Part shown: in pieces, positions 1 through 6,961 of the stretch
Layout: every line of letters begins with the position of its first letter
Numbering within the stretch: position 1 is the stretch's first letter
Origin: Coriobacteriaceae bacterium AF45-21
GTDB taxonomy: Bacteria; Actinomycetota; Coriobacteriia; Coriobacteriales; Coriobacteriaceae
DNA length: 10,344 nucleotides
Direction: 5' to 3'
Assembly (NCBI GenBank): GCA_027682925.1
Contig: JAQCYU010000049.1
Coordinates: forward strand, 1 to 10,344
Program-made: the position numbers and the translations under genes
The notes under the pieces: generated by a model
What the model was told of the DNA's origin: nothing
Databases searched by the model: none
Seen by the model: the letters and a program-made list of their open reading frames with translations, nothing else

Positions 1-1018
1 CCTGCTGCTGTGCTTGGCCGGCGGCGAACAGCTGGCTGGCGTTCATGCCGCCCATGCCACCTGCCATGCCCATGCCCATAAAGCCTGCCATCGCGCCGTT
101 GGGGTTGGCGGCTGCCGCGCGCATTGCGTCGCTCTGGGCGCTGGCAATGTTGGCTGCCGCCATGGTGGGATCGCGCATGACCGCGGCTTTCTGCAGATCC
201 TTGATCATCTGCTCGTCCTCTTGCGAGGCGGCGATGGAGTTGACGCCAAAGCTCACGATCTCGACGCCGCGCAGGTCACGCCAATCGGCAGAGAGGACCT
301 CGTTGAGCGCGCGGGCGAGCTCGGTGGTGTGGCCGGGGATGGCGCTGTAGCGGATGCCCATTTCCGAGATCTTGGCAAAGGCGGGCTGCAGGGCGGTGAG
401 CAGCTCGGACTTAAGCTGGCTGTCGATCTTGTCGCGCGTGTAGCTATCGGTCACGTTGCCGCACACGTTGGTGTAGAACAGCAGCGGGTTGGTGATGCGG
501 TACGAATACTCGCCGTTGCAACGCACGGAGATGTCGACGTCCAGGCCAATGTTGTTATCGACCACGCGGAAGGGCACAGGCGAGGCGGTGCCGTACTTGT
601 TGCCGATGATCTCCTTGGTGTTGATGAAGTAGACACGCTGGTCCTTGCCCGCGTCGCCGCCAAAGGTAAAGCGGCTGCCGATATTGGCGAAGGTCTCCTT
701 GATGGAATCGCCCAGGTTGCCGCTAAAGACGCTCGGCTCGCTGCCGGTATCGAAGACGAACTCACCAGGCTCCAGCGCGACTTCGATGATCTTGCCGTTT
801 TGCACCACGAGCATGCCCTGGCCGTCGTTGACGGCGATGACCGAGCCGTTGGAGATGACGTTGTCCTCGCCGCGCGTGTTGGAGCTGCGGTCACCGGTGC
901 GTTTGCTGCCCTTGCAGGCCAAGACGTCAGCAGGCATCGATTCGCAGTAGATAAATTCCTTCCACTGGTCGGCCATGACGCCGCCGGCAGCTCCCAATCC
1001 AGCTTTCAAGAGTCCCAT
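1..1018 (-). CDS. SPFH-domain protein, YdjI-like (3' end cut by window edge)
   Basis: The reading frame is open from ATG at 1018 to the left edge (339 codons, no stop), so the C-terminus is missing. An AAAGGA box lies 8 bases upstream of the ATG. Residues about 30-260 fit an SPFH/band-7-like core of the bacterial 'virion core protein' type: an early beta-rich stretch (VIAVNDGQGMLVV, residues 60-72), RVVDNNIGLDVDISVR near 151-166, and a helical part near 190-250. A Gly/Met-rich linker follows at 308-326 (repeated GFMGMGM / GGMGGM) and then a Gln run. Relatives normally end in a zinc ribbon after such a linker, and that part would lie outside the window. No signal peptide or membrane segment is seen, so it is probably a cytoplasmic oligomeric scaffold recruited to the membrane by its partner. 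It is the third gene of a leftward operon, 48 bases after the zinc-ribbon membrane gene. A role in membrane stress is inferred from the Bacillus pspA-ydjGHI operon. Family confidence is high; function is only inferred. Confidence 0.85.
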   Translation of the reverse strand, partial: MGLLKAGLGAAGGVMADQWKEFIYCESMPADVLACKGSKRTGDRSSNTRGEDNVISNGSVIAVNDGQGMLVVQNGKIIEVALEPGEFVFDTGSEPSVFSGNLGDSIKETFANIGSRFTFGGDAGKDQRVYFINTKEIIGNKYGTASPVPFRVVDNNIGLDVDISVRCNGEYSYRITNPLLFYTNVCGNVTDSYTRDKIDSQLKSELLTALQPAFAKISEMGIRYSAIPGHTTELARALNEVLSADWRDLRGVEIVSFGVNSIAASQEDEQMIKDLQKAAVMRDPTMAAANIASAQSDAMRAAAANPNGAMAGFMGMGMAGGMGGMNASQLFAAGQAQQQ

Positions 1019-1066
1019 GGTGATCTTCCTTTCTCGTCAAAGGCCGGGTGGTATTGGTCGGATTGC

Positions 1067-2389
1067 TTAGTCGTCCTTGTCGTCTTTCATGACAACGGTG
1101 GTCTCGGTGTGGTTGAAGGTGTCGTGCTTCTCGGTCAGGTCGAGCTCGCCGCAGTACTCGTCGGCGTGGGTGGCCTCGTTGGCCGTCTTGAGCTGGCCTA
1201 CCAGTAGCACGTCTCCGATAATCACGATGATCAGCGGCGCGACGATGTTGATGAGGATGCCCTCGATATCAAAGGCGAGGTAATCCGGATCGAAGGCGTT
1301 CTCACCCATAAAGAGAATCTGGGAGAGGATAAATCCGATCACAAAGAACAGCACCGAGGCGATGGCGAGCTTGGGCTTGGAACAGGGGAGCTCGCCGACC
1401 AAGCGGCCGGTCTGGCCGTTCATGGCAAACAGGTAGCTCTTGCCGTTCCACGAGGTGGAGAGCATCCAGACGGGGAACAGGGCGTAGTCGCTGTCTTCCC
1501 AGGTGTAGTCGAGCTGCTTGCTTTCGACCGTGGCATCGTCGTATTCGTCGACGACAGTCTCGCGCAGGGCCGAGATCGTGCTTTCTTCCATACGGCGCTC
1601 GGCGCGCGCCTTGCAGGTCTCGCAGTCCTCGTCGTAACGGTTGGCGATGTAGCCGGGCATATATGCGACCGAGAACGGACGCAGCGCGTCGTAGTCAAAC
1701 GGCTCGATGGCGTCCATGTGGCCGTCGGGCATCTTGGACGATCCGTCGACGGGCACGCGCTTAAACGAGATATTGCCCTTGCGATAGGCATCGTAGTGGT
1801 CGGTGGTCGTGACGGTGCGGTCGGATTCCTCGGTCACGGTCTCGTTGGTCGCGTCAAAGTACACTTCGCCGTCCACGCGGGCGCCGTAGAGCCAAAACGG
1901 CACGTAGACACCTTGGACCTCGTCGATGTGGTTGCCGGTGACAAAGCTCTTGGGCAGCAAGATCTTGCCCTTGTAGTGTTCCTTGAGTGCGGCTGTGACG
2001 TCGTCGTGCCCGAGCTTAAACGGAATCACCAGGTCGGGCGAGAAGTCGCCTGAGAGCTGGCCGGGCGCCACGGCGGAGTTACCGCAGTACGGGCAGGTGG
2101 TGACGGCGACGGTGCCGTCGGACACGAGCTCGGCGCCGCACGACGAGCAGATGTAGCCGGCGTTTTGGGCGAGCTCCTGCACCGCGTCGTCGGCGACGGA
2201 CTTGGGCGTTGCGGCTGCCGCATCGGCTTTGGCGTCGGCCTTGTCCTGGCGCTCGCGATAGAGGGCCTCGACTTCTTCGACTTCAAAGCGTGAGTCACAG
2301 TAGTCGCAGACGAGCTTTTGCTCGGCGCTGGCAAAATGCAGGGGGCCACCGCAGGCAGGGCACTGATAGTTAACGCTCTCGAAGGCCAT
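1067..2389 (-). CDS. Zinc-ribbon membrane protein, YdjG-like
   Basis: This 440-residue protein starts at ATG 2389, with AAAGGA six bases upstream. It has two N-terminal zinc ribbons: Cys10/Cys13 with Cys28/Cys31 (TFIIB-type CPxCG...CxYC), and Cys81/Cys84 with Cys99/Cys102, joined by an Ala/Lys-rich charged linker (48-70). A large soluble domain follows, with PFWLYGARVDG near 164-174 and a DEDCETCK motif near 253-260. Two hydrophobic segments lie at about 341-361 and 377-398, and the last 40 residues are acidic. The order of ribbons, soluble domain and two C-terminal membrane segments matches Bacillus YdjG-type proteins. It is probably a membrane anchor with cytoplasmic zinc ribbons that recruits the SPFH protein encoded next. 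It lies 24 bases after the DUF4428 gene, so co-transcription is likely. It should not be read as a transcription factor: only the small ribbon resembles TFIIB. The family assignment is good; the exact role is inferred. Confidence 0.88.
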   Translation of the reverse strand: MAFESVNYQCPACGGPLHFASAEQKLVCDYCDSRFEVEEVEALYRERQDKADAKADAAAATPKSVADDAVQELAQNAGYICSSCGAELVSDGTVAVTTCPYCGNSAVAPGQLSGDFSPDLVIPFKLGHDDVTAALKEHYKGKILLPKSFVTGNHIDEVQGVYVPFWLYGARVDGEVYFDATNETVTEESDRTVTTTDHYDAYRKGNISFKRVPVDGSSKMPDGHMDAIEPFDYDALRPFSVAYMPGYIANRYDEDCETCKARAERRMEESTISALRETVVDEYDDATVESKQLDYTWEDSDYALFPVWMLSTSWNGKSYLFAMNGQTGRLVGELPCSKPKLAIASVLFFVIGFILSQILFMGENAFDPDYLAFDIEGILINIVAPLIIVIIGDVLLVGQLKTANEATHADEYCGELDLTEKHDTFNHTETTVVMKDDKDD

Positions 2390-2413
2390 GATCGGTCCTT
2401 TCCGTGCCGGAGG

Positions 2414-3151
2414 CTATGCGCCGATGGCGCCGCCGCAGTATTCGCAGCGCCCGCTGGCATCGGGAATGGTGGTCGCACCGCAGAAGGGGCAGGTCACCGC
2501 CGCCTTGGGGGCCTTGGCGGCAACAACGCTGTCGCGCGTCTCCTGGCGCAGCTGCACCAGCGCGTCGCGGACCTCGGTTGCCTGGCGCTTGGCCTCGCGG
2601 TACTCGATGGAGCCGCGCTGATCGATGGTGAAGTCGTTTACGCGCAGGTTGATCTCGGTAAAGTACGGCGTGTTGACGTGAATGGTCAGATTAAAGTCGT
2701 AATCCAGGTCGTAGCGCGGCGGGTTGTAGCTCTCGCGCTCGCCGTCCTTGGTCTCGCGATAGATCTCGGTGCGATGCTCGTCGATATCCATATCGCAGCC
2801 GAGTACCTGCGAGAACTCGATGATGTCGGGATTGGCGTCGCGCCAGCGGCTCTGCGAGGTGATGATCAGCAGGCCCGCGTCTTCGTCGAGCATGATGTTG
2901 GTGCGTCCGGCAGAAAGCGTGCGCGTGGGATTGAACGACGCCAGGCGCTCGGCGTTGGCCTCGCGGTAGGCGAGTTGCTCGCGGATATCGTCCGCGGTGC
3001 TGGAGCGATAGCCGTGGAAGTAGGGGGAGAGCTTGCCGACGCACTCTTTGCACAGGTAGCCCTCGTTGATCTTGGTCTTGCCGAGAAGTCCCAGCTCGGT
3101 ACCGCAGATCGCGCACTCTTTCTTCTCGAACATCTTGTCAAAGAAGCCCAT
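2414..3151 (-). CDS. DUF4428-type zinc-ribbon protein
   Basis: This 245-residue soluble protein starts at ATG 3151, with GGGAGG five bases upstream. The N-terminus has a treble-clef-like zinc site, Cys13/Cys16 and Cys34/Cys37, after a short MGFFDKMFEKK leader; this is the DUF4428 arrangement. The middle (75-180) is a beta-rich domain with TNIMLDEDAGLLII at 84-97 and an acidic DMDIDEH at 120-126. Residues 183-212 form a charged helix that may be a coiled coil. A second zinc ribbon closes the protein (Cys221/Cys224, Cys236/Cys239). No membrane segment or signal peptide is seen. It is the first gene of the leftward operon with the YdjG-like and SPFH genes. Proteins of this form often stand next to SPFH or PspA-like envelope-stress genes, so an adaptor role is plausible. 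No biochemical function is known to me. Confidence 0.82.
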   Translation of the reverse strand: MGFFDKMFEKKECAICGTELGLLGKTKINEGYLCKECVGKLSPYFHGYRSSTADDIREQLAYREANAERLASFNPTRTLSAGRTNIMLDEDAGLLIITSQSRWRDANPDIIEFSQVLGCDMDIDEHRTEIYRETKDGERESYNPPRYDLDYDFNLTIHVNTPYFTEINLRVNDFTIDQRGSIEYREAKRQATEVRDALVQLRQETRDSVVAAKAPKAAVTCPFCGATTIPDASGRCEYCGGAIGA

Positions 3152-3275
3152 GGCTGCCTCCCATCAACTGGTAGCGTGTGTCACTTTTGATGATGGGGGA
3201 GTGCGCAGCCTTTCACGATACCCAGACGGCTCAACGAGTCTCCACAACTGGGACACATGGCCCATTTTTGACTAG

Positions 3276-3331
3276 TCATTGGGGACGTACTTAAATGAGT
3301 GAAACTACTCATTTAAGTACGTCCCCAATGA
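3276..3331. repeat. 25-bp perfect inverted repeat
   Basis: The left arm 3276-3300 and right arm 3307-3331 are perfect reverse complements (25 bp) around a 6-base loop (GAAACT). Each arm contains the motif GGGGACGTACTTAAATGAG. The arms are AT-rich on the loop side and end in CATTGGGG, unlike the surrounding coding DNA. There is no T-run after the stem on either strand, so it is not a standard terminator. It looks like a dispersed REP/MITE-type palindrome; GGGGACGT-type palindromes are, as I recall, common beside Y1 (REP-associated) transposase genes in anaerobes, but no such gene is in the window. Confidence 0.9.
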
Positions 3332-3344
3332 GTACCCGCAGAAT

Positions 3345-3408
3345 GAGAGTGGATAATCTCCCGTTTTTGGCCTGTGTGCAGGCTCAAAGTGGGAGATTAT
3401 CCACTCTC
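3345..3408. repeat. 18-bp perfect inverted repeat with structured loop
   Basis: The left arm 3345-3362 (GAGAGTGGATAATCTCCC) and right arm 3391-3408 are perfect reverse complements. The 28-base loop contains its own small stem, GCCTG (3370-3374) with CAGGC (3379-3383). The flanks AATG and CATT extend the symmetry with a bulge. It lies only 13 bases from the preceding palindrome but has an unrelated stem sequence, so the two are separate elements placed back to back. It could act as an mRNA 3'-end stabiliser for the DUF1593 transcript, or be a non-autonomous mobile palindrome. Confidence 0.88.
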
Positions 3409-3417
3409 GTCATTTGG

Positions 3418-3456
3418 GTGTCCAAAAATCCCCGCTCGTTTGGCGCCTGGGGACAC
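3418..3456 (-). terminator. Possible terminator after the DUF1593 gene
   Basis: Read on the minus strand, about 30 bases after the stop at 3484, GTGTCCCC is followed by a 15-base loop, then GGGG (stem 3449-3452 with 3430-3433) and a run of five T (3424-3428 on the plus strand as AAAAA). An alternative outer stem pairs GTGTCC (3418-3423) with GGACAC (3451-3456). The inner stem is short (4 GC pairs), so this is a weak candidate for a Rho-independent terminator. Confidence 0.4.
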
Positions 3457-3483
3457 TCTTTGTCGAATGTGGCGTCGCCCTTG

Positions 3484-4995
3484 CTATGCCACAGTCACGG
3501 CGACCTGGGTGTAGCGGGTGCAGGAGCACTCGGCGCGCGTCTGCACGGTGAGGGTGAGCACAAAGCGGTCGCCGGGTCGTGCGTCGGCGGGCACGATGAA
3601 AGTGGCATCCTCCGTGCATTCTTGCCATAGCGACAGATCCTGGACGCCTGCATAGCTCGACGGGTCTACGGCGACATCCCAATGCGCATCGAAGCCCCTG
3701 CCGTCGGGGTCGACGATGGTCGCCGCAAGGTCGATGCGCTCGCCGGCTGCGGCGCTGCGGTCGGCCGTGACCTCGACAACATGCGCCGGATGCGAGCAGG
3801 CTGCCGGATCATGGGCACACCATTGCGCGCGGGCGGCAAAGTCTTCCTGATAGGCACGCAGGTAGGGATTGAGATTGTCGTCTGCGGGCGTGCTGATGGA
3901 GGCAAAATCGGCGGGCGCCTTCGCATCGGGGTGTCCATCAAGAAACATGCGGCCGAGTAGCGTATCGAAGTCGCGGTCGTCAATACCGCGCAGGCCAAAC
4001 GGCAGCAGCGGAATATAGGTCATGCTGTCGCCTTCGGCCATAAAATCGCCGCGCTCAAACTGCACCGCGGGCATGCCTTCCAGGCCCCAATCCAGACGGG
4101 CATGCTTGCCAAACTGAAAGCGCTCGGGCTCGTTTTCGTAGACCTTACCATCGCCATAGAACATATAGCGCGCCATGAGGGGGCCGTTGCCCTGCGTGAG
4201 ATTCTGCTCGGGCCAAGGAGCCTTAAACAGCGGCAGCGTATCGGGCTGAGCTGTTTTGGCGTCGAAATAGTTGCCATACATATAGGGCGTACGCCAAAAG
4301 ATGAGCTCGGGAAAGAGCTCGCGCCCATGGTCGAGCCACGAGTTATCCTGCCCCACACCATCGGCAACGCCCATCACGCGCACCTTCTGATAGACCCGCT
4401 GCTGTACGGCGGGCCACTCGGGCGTGGCGCGATAGCGCTCGGCAATACTCATGAGGGCGCGAACGATCGTATTCATACCACCCCAGCTGAGCAGCCATAA
4501 CGTACGCGGATCATCATCCAGAATCGCCAGCGCAATTACGCGAGACCCCTCAGTTTCCTCAGTCACATCACCCTCAAAGGCAACATTTCCCACAAAGGTG
4601 CGCTCGATCATCTGGGCGGGCGTGGGAAACGGCGGCTCACCGGCAGCGGCGGCATTTGCTTGCAACTGCGGCCAAGCCTGGGCATATTCATTACTCCAGA
4701 GACTCTCAATCCAATGCTCGGGAAACGGCCGATACTCACGAAGCTCGCCGGCTAGCGGATCGGGCTCATGAGGCACAACAGCCCACTCATAAGAGCGCCG
4801 CCCTTTGGTCCGCCAATGCGAATTCACCTCGCCGAGCGTATGAACCCCATCCCCAAGAAAGTGATACTGCGAAGCCGTATACACCACAGCCTCAACATCA
4901 AGCAAATTAAGATACAGAGCCAAATGAACGAGCGAGTTCATATCGTCGACTTCCATATCGGTAGTAACAATCACCCGAGTCAACTTCTGGGACAT
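3484..4995 (-). CDS. DUF1593 / Sde182-type nucleoside hydrolase-like protein
   Basis: This is a 503-residue protein from ATG 4995, which has GGAG eight bases upstream; an in-frame TTG at 5019 is less likely. The N-terminal domain begins VIVTTDMEVDDMNSL (residues 8-22). Asp13, Asp17 and Asp18 resemble the DxDxxxDD calcium site of nucleoside hydrolases, the hallmark of the DUF1593 (Sde182 NH-like) fold. Other family-like stretches are the SWGGMNTIVRAL near 170-181 and DNSWLDHGRELFPELIFW near 217-234. Residues from about 392 to the end form a beta-rich, Ig-like C-terminal domain (DAHWDVAVDPSSYAG, later ECSC). No signal peptide is present, so it should be cytoplasmic, unlike the secreted Saccharophagus namesake. 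It lies 262 bases downstream of the esterase, with a long foldback repeat between them. It probably hydrolyses a glycosidic bond in the same sugar pathway; the substrate is unknown. The first ~120 codons use many T-ending codons, unlike the rest. Confidence 0.85.
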   Translation of the reverse strand: MSQKLTRVIVTTDMEVDDMNSLVHLALYLNLLDVEAVVYTASQYHFLGDGVHTLGEVNSHWRTKGRRSYEWAVVPHEPDPLAGELREYRPFPEHWIESLWSNEYAQAWPQLQANAAAAGEPPFPTPAQMIERTFVGNVAFEGDVTEETEGSRVIALAILDDDPRTLWLLSWGGMNTIVRALMSIAERYRATPEWPAVQQRVYQKVRVMGVADGVGQDNSWLDHGRELFPELIFWRTPYMYGNYFDAKTAQPDTLPLFKAPWPEQNLTQGNGPLMARYMFYGDGKVYENEPERFQFGKHARLDWGLEGMPAVQFERGDFMAEGDSMTYIPLLPFGLRGIDDRDFDTLLGRMFLDGHPDAKAPADFASISTPADDNLNPYLRAYQEDFAARAQWCAHDPAACSHPAHVVEVTADRSAAAGERIDLAATIVDPDGRGFDAHWDVAVDPSSYAGVQDLSLWQECTEDATFIVPADARPGDRFVLTLTVQTRAECSCTRYTQVAVTVA

Positions 4996-5257
4996 AGGAA
5001 CAGCTCCAATCAAAATCAATTCAGCCAGTTACGCGCAAGGCAAGACGGGACCCATGCCCCCATCGCCACCGACCCGGCGGCCCGCTAGAAGCGGCCGGCC
5101 AGGGTCACAGCAACGTCAACGCAGCGGGGACCGGGGTTTAGTCTTGCAAACACTCCGCAGGGGGCATGGGCAGGCGCAGCGCGAAGCGCAAAGCGCCAGC
5201 CCATGCATGCCCGAGGACGTTTGCAAGACTAAACCCCGGTCCCCGCGATGGGAGGGC
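4996..5257. other. Intergenic region between esterase and DUF1593 genes
   Basis: The 262-base spacer holds the foldback repeat at 5124-5246, a short GC-rich imperfect hairpin around 5080-5100 (GGCCCGC, TAGAA, GCGGCC), and the ribosome binding site for DUF1593. Promoter elements for DUF1593 are not evident. It may be read through from the esterase promoter, or have its own weak promoter near 5010-5075. Confidence 0.6.
5124..5246. repeat. 123-bp foldback repeat with 28-bp perfect arms
   Basis: Left arm 5124-5151 and right arm 5219-5246 are perfect reverse complements over 28 bp; the arm reads GCGGGGACCGGGGTTTAG then TCTTGCAAAC. The 67-base loop folds further: GGGCATGGGC (5162-5171) against GCCCATGCATGCCC (5199-5212, with a CATG insertion), and GGCGC (5173-5177) against GCGCC (5193-5197), so nearly the whole element forms one long hairpin. 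It begins about 11 bases after the esterase stop codon on the minus strand. There is no terminal T-run, so it is not a classic terminator. It looks like a dispersed foldback element or a transcript 3'-end stabiliser. Confidence 0.9.
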
Positions 5258-6595
5258 TTAGCGGTCGACCCTGGCCGACCACTCCCAGCAGCCCACCGGC
5301 TCGCCGTCGATGAGTACGTTGCCCCCGTCGAAGTCTTGATAACACAGGTCGTTGAATTGGTGGATCCACACGCCGTGGTTGAACGTCTTCTTGGCCGAGC
5401 CGTCGGCCTCGCGATACACGCCGGTCAGGTCCTCGACATGGCTAAAGTAGGTGAGGTGCACGTTGGCGCCGGCATCGCGCAGGCGTGCCGTGAGCGGCAG
5501 CACGGTCTGTTGCGGCGACACGAGCTCGTCGCCCTTGGAGTGCGTAAACCACAGCGGCGTCTTGGCGAGCGCGGCTACGTCCTCGTCCGTGGCGTTGTAC
5601 CACGGGGCGCAGCAGGGAAGGCCGGCGGCGAAGAAATCGGGGTAGTCGGCGCACAGGCGCAGGGTCATAAAGCCACCGTTGGAAAGGCCGGCGACCACGA
5701 TGCGGTCGGTGTCGATGCGGTCGGCATGCTCGGCGACAAACTCATCGATAAGTGCCTTGAGCACGGGGGAGTAGATGCTCTGGTTGGAGTGGCCAAGCTG
5801 CTCGACGCCGTTGTCCATCCAAAACGTGGGCGACTGCGGCACGAGCACCCAGGCAAAGCCGCCAAAGTAGCGCTGGATCTGCGCCTGGCTAATGGCCGTC
5901 ACGCGGTTGCCGATATAGGCGCGCGTGGCGCCTTCGCCCTGCGTGGCGCCCTTGCCCTCGCCGGCGCCGTGCAGATACACCACGAGCGGCGCCTTTTGGG
6001 GCACGACCGTCGCCTCGGGCGCAAAGGGGTTGAAGCATGCCGAGTCCTCGGCTTTAAAGCCGGGCTCAAAGAAGCCGTATTCGAGCGCGATGCCGTCGAC
6101 GGCGGTCTTTTGCGTGGCGTTGCTCCAGCCTTTGAGCGCAGGGCAGATATCGCCACGGCAGGTGTCGAAGACCAGGCCGCAGGTGGGATCGTCGCCGTCG
6201 TTGCCGGGAAGAGCTGTGAGCTGCGTGATGTGCAGCTGGTCATCGAGCATGCGCGAACCCATGACGCCGCCTTCGATGGTCTTGGTCAGGCGCTGCTCGG
6301 CGACCTCGAGCGCCACATGGGTGCCCACGGCGAGCTTACGTCCGTTCTCGTCGCACGGATATGCGGCGAGAATGTCGATGTAACCCACGGAGGGCGCGGC
6401 ATGGTCGGCGCCGCGTTCCTTGCGCATCAGAACATCGCCCGAGCGCTCGTGACGCTCTACATATATATGGAAGGTGTTCGCGTCGATGTCGTTGGCGCGC
6501 ACGGTGCAGGGCAGGTCGAGTACGACCTTGCTGATCCAGGGGCCAAAGTCGCCCAAGGTGGTGACGGTTGCGTAGGTACACAATTTGAGTTCCAT
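5258..6595 (-). CDS. Alpha/beta-hydrolase esterase with Ig-like N-domain (EstA / PHB-depolymerase-like)
   Basis: The start chosen is ATG 6595 (445 residues), with AAAGGAG seven bases upstream; the in-frame upstream ATG at 6637 has no good ribosome site. Residues 1-180 form a beta-rich domain like the Ig-like N-terminal domain of Thermotoga EstA-type esterases. Residues 195-430 are an alpha/beta-hydrolase domain: oxyanion motif VVYLHGAGEG (205-214), nucleophile elbow GLSNGG with Ser305, likely Asp356 in HSKGDELVSP, and likely His407 in NHGVW. The Cys-rich PCCAPWYN (327-334) follows the elbow. The triad is complete, so an active carboxylester hydrolase is expected. There is no signal peptide, so it should act in the cytoplasm, probably deacylating an imported sugar. 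It is the first gene of the leftward arm of the locus, and a palindromic operator candidate lies about 50 bases upstream of its start. A prolyl-oligopeptidase-like peptidase is the alternative reading, but the family as a whole is mainly esterases. Confidence 0.86.
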   Translation of the reverse strand: MELKLCTYATVTTLGDFGPWISKVVLDLPCTVRANDIDANTFHIYVERHERSGDVLMRKERGADHAAPSVGYIDILAAYPCDENGRKLAVGTHVALEVAEQRLTKTIEGGVMGSRMLDDQLHITQLTALPGNDGDDPTCGLVFDTCRGDICPALKGWSNATQKTAVDGIALEYGFFEPGFKAEDSACFNPFAPEATVVPQKAPLVVYLHGAGEGKGATQGEGATRAYIGNRVTAISQAQIQRYFGGFAWVLVPQSPTFWMDNGVEQLGHSNQSIYSPVLKALIDEFVAEHADRIDTDRIVVAGLSNGGFMTLRLCADYPDFFAAGLPCCAPWYNATDEDVAALAKTPLWFTHSKGDELVSPQQTVLPLTARLRDAGANVHLTYFSHVEDLTGVYREADGSAKKTFNHGVWIHQFNDLCYQDFDGGNVLIDGEPVGCWEWSARVDR

Positions 6596-6643
6596 GAGCT
6601 GCTCCTTTGCGCCGCCAATACGAAACAAAAGCGGCAATACAAT

Positions 6644-6657
6644 CTAAACATGTTTAG
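6644..6657. promoter_or_regulatory. Operator candidate 1 (14-bp palindrome)
   Basis: CTAAACATGTTTAG is a perfect 14-bp palindrome, 49-62 bases upstream of the esterase ATG, where a minus-strand promoter is expected. A repressor bound here would block the leftward arm. The half-site TAAACA recurs through the divergent region. Confidence 0.55.
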
Positions 6658-6726
6658 TTTAATGCAGAATTGCAGAACGAGCAGATGAACTCGGTAAACG
6701 GCAAAATTGAACACGCCATGAACTAC

Positions 6727-6740
6727 TAAACATATGTTTA
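6727..6740. promoter_or_regulatory. Operator candidate 2 (14-bp palindrome)
   Basis: TAAACATATGTTTA is a perfect 14-bp palindrome with the same TAAACA half-site as candidate 1, but with two more bases at the centre. Its centre is 83 bp from that of candidate 1. The different spacing means the two may bind the same protein with unequal strength, or only one is the true site. Confidence 0.5.
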
Positions 6741-6961
6741 CTAGCTTCTAGCAGGGCTTCTGTTGATGAGCTAACAGGTCATAGAGGTGTTTATCAAAAT
6801 AAAAGCCCACGTAAAGAGCCATATATCAATAGACAGTCAAAGAGACCATCTCCCGCCATTCAAATACGTTCACCCCCGATTTCCTACCGTTCACCGGACT
6901 GTAGACGGCAAAATTGCCATAAATTCGGCGCTCCGTGTAAACTAAAGCCCGTAAACGTTCA

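Larger units (their letters stand above)
3152..3483. other. Intergenic region with stacked palindromes
   Basis: This is the 332-base spacer between the start of the DUF4428 gene and the end of the DUF1593 gene, both on the minus strand. The part next to DUF4428 (3152-3268) must hold that operon's promoter, but I see no convincing -10/-35 pair. From 3269 on it is almost entirely foldback DNA: a 10-bp palindrome TGACTAGTCA (3269-3278), two long hairpins (3276-3331 and 3345-3408) and a terminator-like hairpin (3418-3456). No credible small gene is present. Confidence 0.8.

Noticed and set aside
14..1207. Long plus-strand ORF of 397 codons
   Set aside because: It is antisense to the SPFH gene and runs on into the zinc-ribbon gene; its His/Val/Ala-rich product has no domain pattern and it has no ribosome site. 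High GC third positions create such shadows.
3276..3408. Possible CRISPR-like repeats
   Set aside because: The repeats are two unrelated inverted palindromes, not regularly spaced direct repeats with unique spacers.
5054..6688. Plus-strand ORF of 544 codons
   Set aside because: It lies opposite the esterase gene, which has a full catalytic triad, and its own product is low-complexity. It also crosses the foldback repeat.
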